The notes beneath the pieces are model-generated. The model worked only from the letters and a program-made list of their open reading frames with translations. It made no database searches and was not told where the DNA came from. A stretch of 64,000 bases of DNA from assembly GCA_035079385.1 (NCBI GenBank), contig JAVHKY010000067.1, positions 682,001 through 746,000 of the forward strand. The letters are read 5' to 3'. This stretch comes from Aspidiotus rigidus. Lineage: Eukaryota > Arthropoda > Insecta > Hemiptera > Diaspididae. The position numbers and the translations under genes were made by a program. Below, in pieces: positions 11,279-22,706 of this stretch (position 1 is the stretch's first letter; every line of letters starts with the position of its first letter).

Positions 11279-12107
11279 TAGAGACCGGATTCCTCGGCAT
11301 TTTCCGAATGAGTTCCTGTGAAGGCAGATGAGTAAAAATGAAATAGAAGTATGTTTTGGGGTAGTAGGGGCTCAGAAAAAAAATTTTATTTTTCCGAAAA
11401 ATGCCGAAATCGAAATGAATGCCGAAATGTGGGTTAAACGCCGGAAAATGCCGAATTTGTCATTTCAGAAAAAGAAAACTCCATCTATGCATACACAACG
11501 CAAAATCGGGAGGCAGTCTACAAAAGAACCTCGATAATCCGGATTTGGCGAACCTACCTGACGCTATTCAAAATTCGGAGAAACGAGGTTTGACTCTACA
11601 TGCTCAAATCAAGATCGACAACATTCGTCAAAAAATGAGCATGATTTCACGTACTCGAGGTAAAATCCTTAAAAAGAAGACTGAAGATGTGTTCAGAAGG
11701 AATCCTGGCCTGGAATTCATGGGGGCAATTGACGCTGCAATGACCGACAGGATCATGGATGCATCTGTTCCTAGGGATTCTCTGGTCATGAGTTCGTACA
11801 CGTATGCCCCAATAGTGTCTGTTGTCGTTGAGAGGTCGTTCTCGGAATATAAATACGTCCTCAATGATCGTTGACACAACTTCACTCAAAGTAACCTTGA
11901 GAAGCACCTTCTTGTGTTACATAATAAGGAGTTTCTGCAGAGAAGGACAAATTTGTCTGTATTTTTCAAATTTTCGCGACCTAATTTTATTTTTTCAATT
12001 TTCGTGACTTAATTTTCTGATTTTCAAACGTTTTTGCCGAATAAAGCCAAAAATGCCTTATTTAGTGCCGAATTTCGATTTTTCAGTGCCGAGAAATCCG
12101 GTCTCTA
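11279..12107 (+). mobile_element. hAT element relic nested in PLE C 3' UTR
   Basis: Terminal inverted repeats: the left end starts TAGAGACCGGATTCCTCGGC and the right end, reversed, starts TAGAGACCGGATTTCTCGGC. Both are flanked by an almost perfect 8-bp duplication. At 829 bp it is far shorter than an autonomous hAT, so it is an internally deleted copy that keeps the C-terminal transposase region. Confidence 0.85.
11419..11940 (+). pseudogene. hAT transposase C-terminal remnant
   Basis: The frame to 11874 ends with VERSFSEYKYVLNDR and then TGA. The next in-frame residues, HNFTQSNLEKHLLVLHNKEF, continue the usual hAT dimerisation region (RSFS-YK-iL-DRR-nlt-eNLekhl). The TGA sits where families usually have a second Arg, so it is likely a CGA to TGA mutation. 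The upstream part (ICHFRKRKLHLC) is too short and diverged to call a domain. The catalytic region is missing. Confidence 0.75.
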
Positions 12108-12115
12108 GTTATGAT
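12108..12115. repeat. Right target-site duplication of nested hAT relic
   Basis: GTTATGAT, the partner of 11271-11278. Confidence 0.7.
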
Positions 12116-12169
12116 CAATAAGATCACAGTGTTATACTATAAAAACTCTTGGTTAAGGCCTTGTTCTCC

Positions 12170-12228
12170 AGTTGCGACACAACTGATGATGGGATAACAC
12201 CCGAAATTACTCTTGTATAAGCAGCTAT
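12170..12228 (+). ncRNA. Hammerhead-ribozyme-like motif, PLE C copy 1
   Basis: Contains a perfect core CTGATGA, a hairpin that can pair GGG with CCC (TGGGATAACACCC), then GAAA, then TTAC-TCTT-GTATAA, which can form a short stem III. AGTTGC before the core can pair with GCAGCT after it (one G-U), giving stem I. This order (stem I, CUGAUGA, stem II, GAAA, short stem III) is the type reported for PLE pseudo-LTRs. Cleavage was not tested. Confidence 0.6.
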
Positions 12229-12310
12229 TAAAGTAGATTTGTACAATTGAAAAACCCTTTTTCAATATTAGCGCTCTACTTACACCTCACTCACTCATTA
12301 TGAGTTCCGA

Positions 12311-14560
12311 TAATACACTAATAATGGTAAATAAGAGGGTGCTAAAAATACCTTCAATTTCTGCAGTGCACCTTGGAATGGTAGCATCCCCCGCGCGTCT
12401 CCCATAAAAATATCTTGAGCTTCGTCCGCTGAGAGGGTTTGGAAGGGTCAAAATTTGGTTTTTCTGCGCCAACTCGTCTAAAAATGGGTTGTGAGAAAAA
12501 ATTTTAAGGACAAAAATGTTTTACGTTCAATATCCCACTAAAAAATTTTAATAACTTTCTTTCGTTATACCTATGATACACATTAAAAGGCCGCTAAAAC
12601 GCGCCAAAGTTCAACACATTTTGTAAGAGCATTAAAATATCCCAGAAAAATCACAAGCCAAGCTGCAAAAAGCAGAGTATTGTAGCCAGCATAAAGCCAA
12701 AAGCCGAATTCAGCCAAATTTTAGCTGAAAGCTAGCTCTCTGTAAACCTTCCTGACGTCTATTCTGAGAGGCTTCAAAAATTTGTTCCAAGCAATGAGTG
12801 TAGAAAAAGAGCACTTCCAAAAATCTCAAAAAGAACAGAGTGAGATTTAGCTGAAACGCGTTTTTAAAAATAAGAGGAAACTAATGTACTGCAGACGATG
12901 CTTTTCCCGCTGCCATCGTCGCTATCGATGCAATGGCCATTAATTTTTTTCCTTACCTTTTTTTTTTTTTTCTTCTTCCACTTCAAAGGTTACTTTACGA
13001 ACTTCGGATTGAAATATTAATATTTAAATAAGACGTGTGTTTTTCGAACTTCGAATACCGGCCAATAATTTGTTATTCGAGATAATCTTCAATTAAAAAG
13101 GAGACAGATTATATTTCGTTTCTCTAAGAAAATTAATACAAGTTGTAAATTTTGATGTAACTCGGTTTTTCCATCATAAATACGAATATGAAAAAAATAC
13201 AGCTCAGAGAGGCTCATATTGCGGAAGTATAAATATATAATGTGAAACCCACCATGAAAGGCAGAGAACGTCAATTTGATGTTATTTAATAATCTCGAGG
13301 AAAAAAGCACCGAGTGAATTTAATTAATCAAAAACTTTACGATAATCCATTTTGAAAAAAATTATCGGTAAGTGAAAAAAATATCGTCTCAAGACCAGGC
13401 TCGCCTCAATACATATCGATTGAACGAATTAGATATTTTTCGCTTTCATTATATAATATTTTACTCCTGAGACGCTCGCCTCGTAGAAAATTGATTCTCA
13501 TACACTCACTTCCAACGTATTTTCATTTTAAGATTGGCCTTTCACACGACTTTGAAATAAAAAAGAAATAGTTTCTCGAAAATTGAAACTATGTATTTCG
13601 TCGGTAGAAAAAGATTTAGTGAAAAGAAGGGAAAAATTTTCCTAAGCACTCAAGTAACTCGGTTCGGATCGGTACAAAAAGCCGAAGATCGAGTTTTTCG
13701 ACCGCACAATATATTTTCTTTCTGCTGCTACTTAAACTTATGACTGCGTTTTATACAGCAGCCTAACAAGCATTCTAGTAATTAGAGTTTTGCGTTACCC
13801 AGTTGGAATCAAATTTATTTTCCTTTATGTTCATGCCCGGGTTAACAACGTAAGTTTTTCCGTCCCGTTCTTAGGTTACAATTCTTCCCTTGAGAAAACA
13901 GTTTCGCATGTTCTGTACACCTTCGAGTAACGGACATCCGAGTAATTAGGAGGGTGAAAAGAGAAGAAAGCACGGAAGCTACAGAATAATGACTTCTTCC
14001 GACAGACTACGGTATTTTATATTTATCCAAAATAAGAATAGATTCTTCTAATTTCTTTTCTAATCTTCGGTTATGTCTTAGCACTGATGGGACGGAACAA
14101 TTTCCTATTTGGCTTTGGTTCTTCCTGACTGCAGTAGATTCTTAATTTATGAGCGTAACAACGCCGTACGCCAGGTTTTCGTGGATGAAACGAAGTTTCA
14201 GCTCTGCGGATAGAATAGGAACTCAATAATAAGACAATCACAATGCTCAAAAATGTAATTTTTAATCGGGTTGCTTTTCTTTCGGGACGCAATTTGGTTG
14301 ATTTGTTTGATTTTCTAGGCCGGAATCTGGGTGAGAATTTTCTTTTGACTTTTTTCTTTGGCCGCAATCCCGATTTGGGGTCCGTCCGCAAACTACTTTT
14401 CCCAAAATTGACTACCTTTGAAAGAATTTTGACTTTCGAGTTACGTATAAGCTAGAAGTGGTATTGGGGAAATTGTTGACCTCAGGAAGGGGTTTTGGAA
14501 AAGCTTCGACTTATGAAGTGAAAGGAAGACCAAAAAAACTCAACCTTCGAGGTACATAAT
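12311..14560. other. No gene recognised
   Basis: AT-rich, mostly without obvious repeats. 12480-12760 is A-rich with no stable frame, and a T-run lies near 12947-12972. Overlapping small frames at 14071-14391 (minus) and 14243-14455 (plus) are rich in Arg/Lys or Phe and Leu and show no domain. It may be intergenic or intronic. Confidence 0.45.
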
Positions 14561-14567
14561 ACATTTA

Positions 14568-14705
14568 TAGGGTCCGCCAAAAAGATGTTAGCAGTTGAAT
14601 GGGAATTTGGATTAAATTTCTTGTAGCTTAAAAGGCGAAACGTTCGATGAATAGTTCAAATGTACAAAATTTGTAACACAATTTCATCTTTAATTTACGT
14701 CATTT
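14568..14705. repeat. Dispersed repeat, copy 2 (pair with 7525-7680)
   Basis: Starts ATAGGGTCCGCCAAAAAGATG and follows copy 1 through TGAATGGGAATTTGG, TTGTAGC and TTTCATCTTTAATTT. It is diverged and its family is unknown. Confidence 0.5.
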
Positions 14706-14709
14706 GCGA

Positions 14710-14950
14710 CTAATGTAATGTTCGATTTTGTACAGCAAATTTTAAATTTTGTCCACGTCCCCTTTTCCTGCTCCATAAATTTTAAATTTGGGGGAGCCGG
14801 AGAAATGCAGCCTTCCATCTTTGAATTTCAGATTCAAAGTAATTTCATAATTTAATTCACATTTTGTTTAATTTTGTTCAACAGATCTTAAATTTTGTTC
14901 ACCCTGCGTTTTCCCTTGGGAAGCTTGAAAAATGCAGCCCACCCATCTTT
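14710..14950. repeat. Repeat with AAATTTTGT...GAGAAATGCAGCC, two diverged units
   Basis: Two units (about 14725-14820 and 14870-14945) share CAGCAAATTTTAAATTTTGT or CAGATCTTAAATTTTGT, followed by GTTTTCC or TTTTCCT and GAAA(A/T)ATGCAGCC. The same unit lies at 19775-19878. Both sites touch the truncated end of a PLE, so the unit may be a preferred neighbour or part of the PLE termini. Confidence 0.55.
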
Positions 14951-14989
14951 GAATAATGGCAGCTGACGGCCGGTCATTTCCACATAAAC

Positions 14990-16320
14990 TCACGGGCAAT
15001 AGTTGCAGACTGTGCTGATGCTATAAACACCACACCTCTCGGCTAGAGGAATGGGGTGCTTTAATTACACAAATAAACTTTTTACCGTGTTAGTATCATA
15101 ATATGCCGGACGGAACCCGAAAGGACTGAGCACACGGCTCAACTTCAACAAAAATCCACCCAGGTAAGGAAGTCTGACCCAACGTTTCTTCTCATCTAGG
15201 GGTGAGGGAGGTGGTAGAATCGAGGCTTTTTCTGGTAAGCCTCCTACGGACCATTAAGTCGATGTCCACCCTCACTTGATTCACTCTGGCCAGGTGCTCA
15301 ATTGTTTCTAGTTCCTTTTGGAAAGCGTCCTGACTCAAAGGAATATGAGTTAGGCAATGGATCAAGCTATTGAAAGTAGCGATCTTAGGTGCAGCTGGAC
15401 AGAAGGACGACCTGTGGATTGTAATATCGGTCGACGTTTCTTTTCTATAAATTCCAAATTCATGGATGCCATTATAACGAAAATGGACAAGTCCAAAAAT
15501 CTATTAATGAGCCACCAACTTCCAGGGTGAATTTTATGGAAGAGTATTGGCTATTTAAGAGAGTGAGGAACTCACGAAGGAGTTCCACTGGACCGGTCCA
15601 CGCACAAAGTATATCGTCCACATATCTATGCCAGTAAAAGACATGATTTAACAGCACCTGGCCTGAGGAAAACAATCGATCTCAAATTTGGACATGAATA
15701 CCTCAGATATCAGAGAGCCCAAGGGAGAGCTTATGGGGGATCCCCACCTCATCCGGGAACTTGAAAAATTTCCTTTCAAATTTGCAGAAGTTGGGGGTCC
15801 AACAAACCCTTAGACGCTTGGAGGATCAAAGAATTCCGCCATCTCCTCGTGAGGGACACCTGATTTTACGAGCAACTTGCCCAAGTGTTGGATAGTAACA
15901 GCCTCAGGAATCTGAGGAAATAATCCTACAACATCAAAGTAAAGGCCACTAGCTGGGCCGAAACGTCACGGTATTTTAATAAAAAACAGTGCGGGAAAAG
16001 CCTCGTTGTTTCTTTTAATTATTTATCCTTGCACGCGAAAAATTCGTCCACCTTCTCTTGATAATGATCTTCCTCATCGACTCACCTCTGCAACAAACTG
16101 AGGGAAACAGAAAAGGCTATTTTTCTTGGCCCCACATTGTTTTAGCGCATCATAAACACCGGACAGCGTTGCTTTTATCTGCCTTAGTAAGGTTCGTCCC
16201 TAACCTCCCTCTTTAAGCCTTTTATCACCAGTTGTTTAACCGAAAGATCTTAGCGGTTTGTTTAGTGTGGTTTTAATATTTTGCCACTCTCTTGTAGAGT
16301 ACAACTTTTGTATCAATATC
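14990..16320. mobile_element. Penelope-like element family B, copy 1 (degraded, inverted 3' end attached)
   Basis: 14990 to about 16225 reads on the minus strand with many frame breaks. The best piece is 15472-15675 (minus): FYWHRYVDDILCAWTG carries the RT YVDD, followed by the SSIKFTLEVGGS palm/thumb region. About 16226-16320 flips to the plus strand and matches the 3' end of family B copy 2 (GTTGTTTAACCGAAAGATCTT, TTGTTTAGTGTGGTTTTAAT). This repeats the head-to-head layout of family A. It is not functional. Confidence 0.75.
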
Positions 16321-18280
16321 CAAGTCAACTCTAAACTCAAGACCAATTACAGATTAAATCACAAATCACAAATTAAGAATATATCCTAAATTGGCAATTA
16401 GCGATCCTGAATAGACAAAATTCTGGTGACGTCACTACATGTTAGTTGTTGTACTGTGCGCTTCAAGCTGTGGCAGACTGAAAGTAACTCTTTTACTTTG
16501 TCAAGGAATTCCCATAAGAGATCGTGAGGACCTTCAAAATTTACGTATTTCGTGATGAGAGGTCCAGGACGAAGGCTATTGAAGAACTGGAAAGGAATAG
16601 TCACAACGGGATCAAATTCATAAAAATCCTAATGAAGGCACCGCCGTCGAAATTCACATAGAAAAAAAAATTAAAAATTAATGAGAATCAGCTTCTTCAA
16701 GGTCTTGAACTTGACTATTTTTTTTAAGCCGGGAAGGGAGGAAACCACTCTCGCATTGTACAATGCAAAGCAAGATGATAACATCAATAAATTTCGCTAT
16801 CCCTTTCTTTTTGAAATGCGTTGCCTGGCAATCCATTGGGACGAAGCACTCGAATCCATCAAAATGGAGATTTCTTATATACTAATAATATTTTGGTTGA
16901 GAAAATAATCTATCTATCTATATTACTAAAAACTCAATCTCTTTTACAGGGATTCAATACCCCTTAGCCAAAGAAAAAAAAAATTGCTAATAACAGTTTC
17001 TATGGTTGTAAGTACGTAGTTACAAAGTAGGGTCAGTAATTTTGGGTAAGAGGGTGTAGTTTTTAGGGGCGCGATCAGTTTGATCATGTTGAGGGTAACT
17101 GATGGGAACTGAGAACCGAATAAAAGATACGTTTTGTACAAATGAGCGTAGAAAAGTATGACTGAAGCCTAATAATGAGAATTTCAATTATAGACAAGTC
17201 ATGTGAGAAATTGAGAGTAATGTATTCAGGAAAAGTAGGGGGTGCAATTCTACAGGGACCTAGACAGAATAAAAATTATAATGAAGCTTTTAATTAGATT
17301 TCTATTATTCAACCAAATGAAGTTGAATTGAAGGTTGTAATAAAAAACAATGGCGCCGTCTTGCTAGTTTTCCGAAATCCATTTTTTACCCTGGCGTGAC
17401 TTTTTGTTCGAGTATTGCAGCCAAAAATTTCAGCTTCGGCTTTTGACTTTTAGAAGAATTCAGCTGGTTTTTCTGCTGATTTCTGGCTTAATACGGTCAA
17501 TGTTATAAAGAAATGTGAGTTCAGATGAGATCATCAGGAGAATTGGGATTTTATGATACTGGTGGAAGATATCTATCCTCCAGTTTATATTCATATCCAT
17601 AAGATGACTACACTACAGGCTGCTACACTGAACGACTGAACAGCTAAATTGAACCGAAACCAATCTTTTTTATCTTTGTTACTCTGAGTTTTAATTAGAT
17701 GAAGAGTCAATTTTACAATATGAGAGATATTGGAGAAATCTCTACTCAAGCCATTGGGCTGAGTAAAATGCGACACTACACTTGATGTTATGACTCGTTA
17801 TTCCGTTTTATTTTTCATTACTGATGACTCGAGTTCGACACGTCAGGCTCGACTAGTCGATAATTATTGAACATAAGCAATCGATTTTGAGGCAACTTTC
17901 AGTCATTTCGGGTCGATTTGCGGTCGAAGTTGGGAAGAACTAAATCCGATTTTGAGTCGACTCTTGGCCAAAATAAATCGACGTGGTTCATCGATCCGCG
18001 GGAAAAGGGTGTGCTATCGTTTGGTTAATATTCGGGCTCTCGCTCTTCTCGCGGTAACGGCATACTCATAAGGGCACAAAGACTCGAAACTTCTATCAAG
18101 TCCATCTTAACTCAAGTTACAGAAAAATCGCAGTTCCGTGACACCTTACATGCAAATAAATTTCTCAAATTCCTCTATCTTTTCGTATTAATTTTAAACT
18201 TGGAAAATTCTCGAGCAATTTCCTTTCCACGCTCAGAACTTTGACGTACAAGCGTGGGTACAAAGTTTTACATATTGGGT
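16321..18280. other. No gene recognised
   Basis: AT-rich. It includes an open frame at 16398-16604 (minus) without a recognisable domain, and a patch with GGTCGATTTGCGGTCGAAG words near 17880-17990 that resembles the TTGGTC repeat at 1-660. Nothing can be called. Confidence 0.4.
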
Positions 18281-19760
18281 ACATACGTACTAATGATATG
18301 AAATGAAATTCATCATAATGTCATAACTTTGGTACACCTGTTCGCGTGCATAAGAGGGAGTGAGGGAAACAAAAGAAGCGGAAATTCTTACTCGACTGCG
18401 CTGTAATTGACAAACAGTATGCAATACGGGAAATTGTTCCGTGTTCATTGTGGTTCTACCGTAATGTAAGCCAAGTGCAGCTTTCTTACATGTCATAAGA
18501 GTTTGGCGAAAAAGTGCGACCAACTTTGACTCCGAAAAATAAACATTGTCTCTATAGTTGACGATTAGTTTAAGTGGAAGTATAGTAAAATTGCATGCAA
18601 AGTAGTCGAAAGATGTACGATATTTCGCGCGCATCTCGGAGCAATAGCAATAACAGGAAAAACTATAAGCGACCAGAAAATCGTTTCTTACCTATGCACT
18701 CGTACAGCACAATTTTCTGGTAATATTCGTGTAGCAATAATATTGTACCTCGATACAGTAACGTACAGTATAAATATGCAATTCTTATCATACTCGGTAT
18801 TAAAAACTTTTTCATTTCGATATCGCGTAAAAACTTGGTGTATTGCGGTTTTCCTTACTGGGTACAATCTCGCCTATATATATGCAGCAGGATATATTTT
18901 CACAAAGCTTATCATAATTTTCAGAAATAAAACACTTTTTACAGCGAATACAAGCAATATACGTAACTTTGTACTGTTTCGTATTTATCTGTGATCATTC
19001 TCCCTCGGCGCTCTGATGCGTACAATATGTAGTTTTCTATTTTGTTTGGTCCGCGAAGAAATTTCGGGGAAAAAGAAAAATTACAATCTTTCCTAGATTT
19101 TTACGCGATCACTGAAGCGAGATATTTTTTTGAAATTTACAGTACAATAATGATTTCAATTTCATCTAATAGAGCAGTATTCGAATTAATCTTCTCTATA
19201 TACTTACACTCTTATTTTTTCCGCGTTCTATTCCCCCCCCCCTCTCTCTCTCTCTATCTCTCTCTCCATTCCATCGAAGACACGAGATTCGTATTTTTTA
19301 AATTGATTTTATATATAGAAACGTGATTTTCGCTTTTTCTCGTTATTTCGTCCATTGGAAAGTTATTAACAAGTAATAAGCATTGTGCAGACAAGACGCG
19401 TTCGGTTTGATTTTGTACAAGCACTAAGAGCGTGCTACAATTAAATTCCTTCGATCGACCAGTGGAGCTCACGGAAAAGTGCTGTACAACAACTGCACTC
19501 TCCACTCTTAAGTACTAGAGGAATGTACTCTTTCAAGTTTCAAAATTCTTAAAAAAAATAACAAAAAGTATCTTGAGAATTTTGCAAATATACGTATTCG
19601 ATTGTTTCGATGTGAATTAAGGAGCTCTATTCTCTTGTCCTTAGCAGAATTCACAGTTTGAAAGTTGCTATTTGCCTCGTGATGGAGCTGAATCGGAATA
19701 GACCGAATCCACTACTACAATGTCCAAGCTTGATATGTCTCCAGCCCCTCCCCATCTAGG
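18281..19760. other. No gene recognised; CT microsatellite inside
   Basis: Sequence of moderate complexity with small frames on both strands and no domain. The only simple feature is the C then CT run at 19232-19267. Confidence 0.4.
19232..19267. repeat. Poly-C / (CT)n microsatellite
   Basis: A run of ten C followed by CT repeats with one interruption (CTATCT). Confidence 0.9.
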
Positions 19761-19774
19761 AATTTCGGCTCGTG

Positions 19775-19878
19775 ACTAACGTTAGAATTTTGTTCAGCAA
19801 ATTTTAAATTTTGTGCTTTTACCGTTTTCCTGCTACATAAATTTAAAATTTGGGGGCTGGAGAAATGCAGCCCTCCAA
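19775..19878. repeat. AAATTTTGT...ATGCAGCC repeat next to PLE A2 end
   Basis: Carries CAGCAAATTTTAAATTTTGT and GGGGGCTGGAGAAATGCAGCC, nearly as at 14750-14820. It stops exactly where PLE A copy 2 is truncated inside the GIY-YIG region. Confidence 0.55.
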
Positions 19879-20084
19879 GACTTCAGGTGCTCAGCTACTC
19901 TAACTTTCATTTGGCGGCTGGTCTCACCAATATAAAAGCCTCCACAATCCCTACATTCCAACTTATAATCACCACTCCTCTCATCAACGGGTATGGGGTC
20001 CTATAGCCTCACAAACAACTTCTTGACTGTGGTGGGGTTGTAAAACGCGGGTCTGTAGCCAAACGGGCGAATGGGCCGACCCAA

Positions 20085-20451
20085 TTAGAGGGAGAACTTC
20101 TCCAGGAAAGGGAGACTGATCCATCGCAAAAGACGATCACGGATCGTGTCTCGGGGGAGGGAGGTGGTGGAATCAAGAGGGCTCCTCGTAACTTTCCTCC
20201 GAACCATCACTTCAACGTCGACATTGACCCCATTCACTCTAGTCAGATGTTTTAGAGTGGGTAATTCTTTCTTGAAGGCAGACTGACTCAAAGGAATACG
20301 AGTCAGTCTGTGAACTAGGCTATGAAAGGCAGCCATCTTATGAGCAACAGGACCGAACGAACCTCCGTGGACTAAAACATCGGTCGTAGTATCTTTCCTG
20401 TAAATTCCAAACTTATGGATACCGTCTATTATAGAGATCGATAAATCCAAA
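20085..20451 (-). pseudogene. PLE family A RT thumb region, 3' of the insertion
   Basis: Minus-strand residues LDLSISIIDGIHKFGIYRKD, VHGGSFGPVAHKMAAF and LKHLTRVNGVNVDVEVMVRR match the thumb of copy 1. The coding path is interrupted by the insertion at 20452. Confidence 0.8.
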
Positions 20452-21660
20452 ACGACGACTTCCTTAACGAAGTTAAACGAGGAACGCCGGGAACCTGTTT
20501 TATGAGTCAAATGGGATTTGGTATTGAAAATTCAAGGAAGCCTAGACCTAGATAAAACTAGTATAATATAGTTTGAGAGTCTAAATTTTTCTCGAATCTC
20601 CAGCTTTATAATGATAGCTCGAGAGTCAAAATTTTTCCAAGTCCCTCACCTACGATATATAGCATGAGAGTCGAAATTTTTTTCAAGTCCCTCTCCTATC
20701 ATATATAGCTTGAGAGTCGAAATTTTTCCAAGTCCCCCTCCAATCATAGCTTGAGAGTCGAAATTTTTTTCAAGTCCCTCTCCTATCATATATTGTTCGA
20801 GAGTCGAAATTTTTATAAGTCCCCTCCTATTATATATGGTTCGAGAGTCGAAATTTTTCCAAGTCCCCCTATTATCATATATATAGCTTGAGAGTCGAAA
20901 TTTTTCTAAGTCCCTCTCCTATCATACATAGCTCGAGAGTCGAAATTTTATTTCTAAGTCCCCCTCTTATCATCGCTCGAGAATCGAAATTTTTCCAAGT
21001 CCCCCACCTATCATATATAGCTTGAGAGTCGAAATTTTTCCAAGCCCCCCTCCTATCATAGCTTGAGAGTCGACATTTTTTTCAAGTCCCTCTCCTATCA
21101 TATATGGTTCGAGAGTCGAAATTTCTCCAAGTCCCCTCCTATCATATATGGTTCGAGAGTCGAAATTTTTCATGTCCCCCTACTATCATATATAGCTTGA
21201 GAGTCGACATTTTTCTAAGTCCCCCTCCTATCATAGCTTGAGAGTCGACATTTTTTTCAAGTCCCTCTCCTATCATATATGGTTCGAGAGTCGAAATTTT
21301 TCCATGTCCCCTTTCTATCATATATAGCTTGAGAGTCGAAATTTTATTTCCAAGCCACCCTCCTATCATATATAGCTTAAGAGTCGAAATTTTTTTCAAG
21401 TCCCCCTCCTATCATATATGGCTTGAGAGTCGAAATTTTTTTCAAGCCCCCCTCCTATCATATATAGCTTAAGAGTCGTAATTTTTCCAAGTCCCCCTCT
21501 TATCACATATAGCTTGAGTGTCGAAATTTTATTTCCAAGTCTCCCTCCTATCATATATGGTTCGAGAGTCCAAATTTTTCCAAGTTTTTCGCCGGACGGC
21601 GGACGGCGCAAGGCAAAATTTTTCAAAAAGCCCTCCATAAAACAAGTTCCCCGTTAAAAA
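20452..21660 (+). mobile_element. Minisatellite-carrying element, copy 1 (nested in PLE A2)
   Basis: Left part about 130 bp (GACTTCCTTAACGAAG, GAGGAACGCCGGGAACC, TGTTTTATGAGTC, AGCCTAGACC). Then about 22 monomers of about 46 bp, with core TCGAAATTTTTCCAAGTCC, CCTCCTATCATATAT and AGCTTGAGAG. Then a right end with CGGACGGCGGACGGCG and CCATAAAACAAGTTCCCCGT. The right end reversed (TTAACGGGGAAC-TTGTTTTATGG) mirrors the left end (TTAAACGAGGAAC...CTGTTTTATGAG), so the ends are inverted repeats. No protein is encoded; minus-strand frames of repeating KISTLKLYMIGGG come from the monomer. Probably a non-autonomous DNA element. Confidence 0.8.
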
Positions 21661-22542
21661 GGTAAATTTGATGGAAGGGTACCAGGAATTGAGATACCTC
21701 AGAAACTCATCAAGGAGATCTGGGGGACCAGTCCAGGTGCATAGAACGTCATCAACGTACCTGTGCCAATAGTAAATATGATTAAGTAACACCTGGTTCG
21801 AGGTAAAGAGGTCAAGTTCAAACTTGGACATGAAAATTCCTACAGGTGATCCAATAGAAATCCCTACTTCATCAGAAAACTCGAAAAATTTTCCTTCAAA
21901 GTTACAGTAGTTGAATATTCAGAAGATCGAAAAATTCATGAAGCTCATAGTGAGGGATATTGGCTTTAACGAGTAGCTCATCCGTACGCTGGATAGTAGC
22001 AGCCTTAGGAATATTCGGGAACAAACCAAAAACATCAAACGAGCAGATGGTCGTTCCCGGGGGAAGACTTACTCCCTTCAGGACGTCAGTTAAGGAGGCC
22101 GAGTTCGAGACCGAATGTGGGGATTCAAAATCAATGTGGTTTTTGGACCAACGGTCTAAGAATTTGGCATAGTGGTAAGTAGGTGAGGAGATGAAAGAAA
22201 CAACGGGTCGAATCGGGGTATTGTTCTTATGCAATTTGGGCAGCCCGTAGAGGAGGGGGGTGTAGGGTTAGGAACAAGGAGGGCTTTTTGCAAAGCAAGA
22301 GTTTTGATAATAGCCTCACTCCTGTTGATGACACTCCTAACTTCTTTAACGTGCTTAGGGAAACTGAAGTCCTCACTCTCTTTACCACCGCACTGCTGGA
22401 GGACTTCATGGACCTTAGAAGAATAGGCCGACTTCTCCATCACCACAACAGCATTGCCCTTGTCAGCCTTAGTGACGATTAAATCTCCCACTTTCATCTT
22501 CCTCTTTAAACCTTGAATCACTCCTCCCAATTTATCACTCAT
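21661..22542 (-). pseudogene. PLE family A N-terminal and RT palm region, 5' of the insertion
   Basis: From 22542 downward: VTKADKGNAVVVMEK, SEDFSFPKHVKEVRSVINRS, then in a shifted frame PVVSFISSPTYHYAKFLDRW, SFDVFGLFPNIPKAATI, then after another break SKFELDLFTSNQVLLNH and YYWHRYVDDVLCTWTGPPDL with the catalytic YVDD. At least two frame changes. Together with 20085-20451 this is the same RT as copy 1. Confidence 0.8.
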
Positions 22543-22706
22543 GCGAGGGAGGGGGTTATTTTAGTCCACGGAGGTTCGTTCGGTCCTGTTGCTCATAAGA
22601 TGGCTGCCTTTAACAGCTAGCCTAGTTCACAGACTGACGCGTATTCCTTTCAGTCAGTCTGCCTTCAAGAAAGAGTTACTCATAATAAAACACCTGGCCA
22701 GAGTGA

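Larger units (their letters stand above)
9110..12310 (+). mobile_element. Penelope-like element family C, copy 1 (most complete in the window)
   Basis: Holds, in order, an N-terminal region, RT, GIY-YIG domain and a 3' UTR of about 1.2 kb that is interrupted by a nested hAT relic at 11279-12107. The 3' UTR ends with a hammerhead-like motif (12170-12228) and a segment shared with copy 2 up to CTCA-CTCATTATGAGTT at about 12305. The matching copy at 53696-59180 shares the UTR words CCAATCAC, TTGGCTA and GATCACGGTGTTA. No 5' boundary was identified; it starts within 100 bases of 9110. Confidence 0.85.

Noticed and set aside
20970..21638. Minus-strand open frames with repeating KISTLKLYMIGGG text
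   Set aside because: They are translations of the ~46-bp minisatellite, open only because some units have a length divisible by three; no start context and no known protein.
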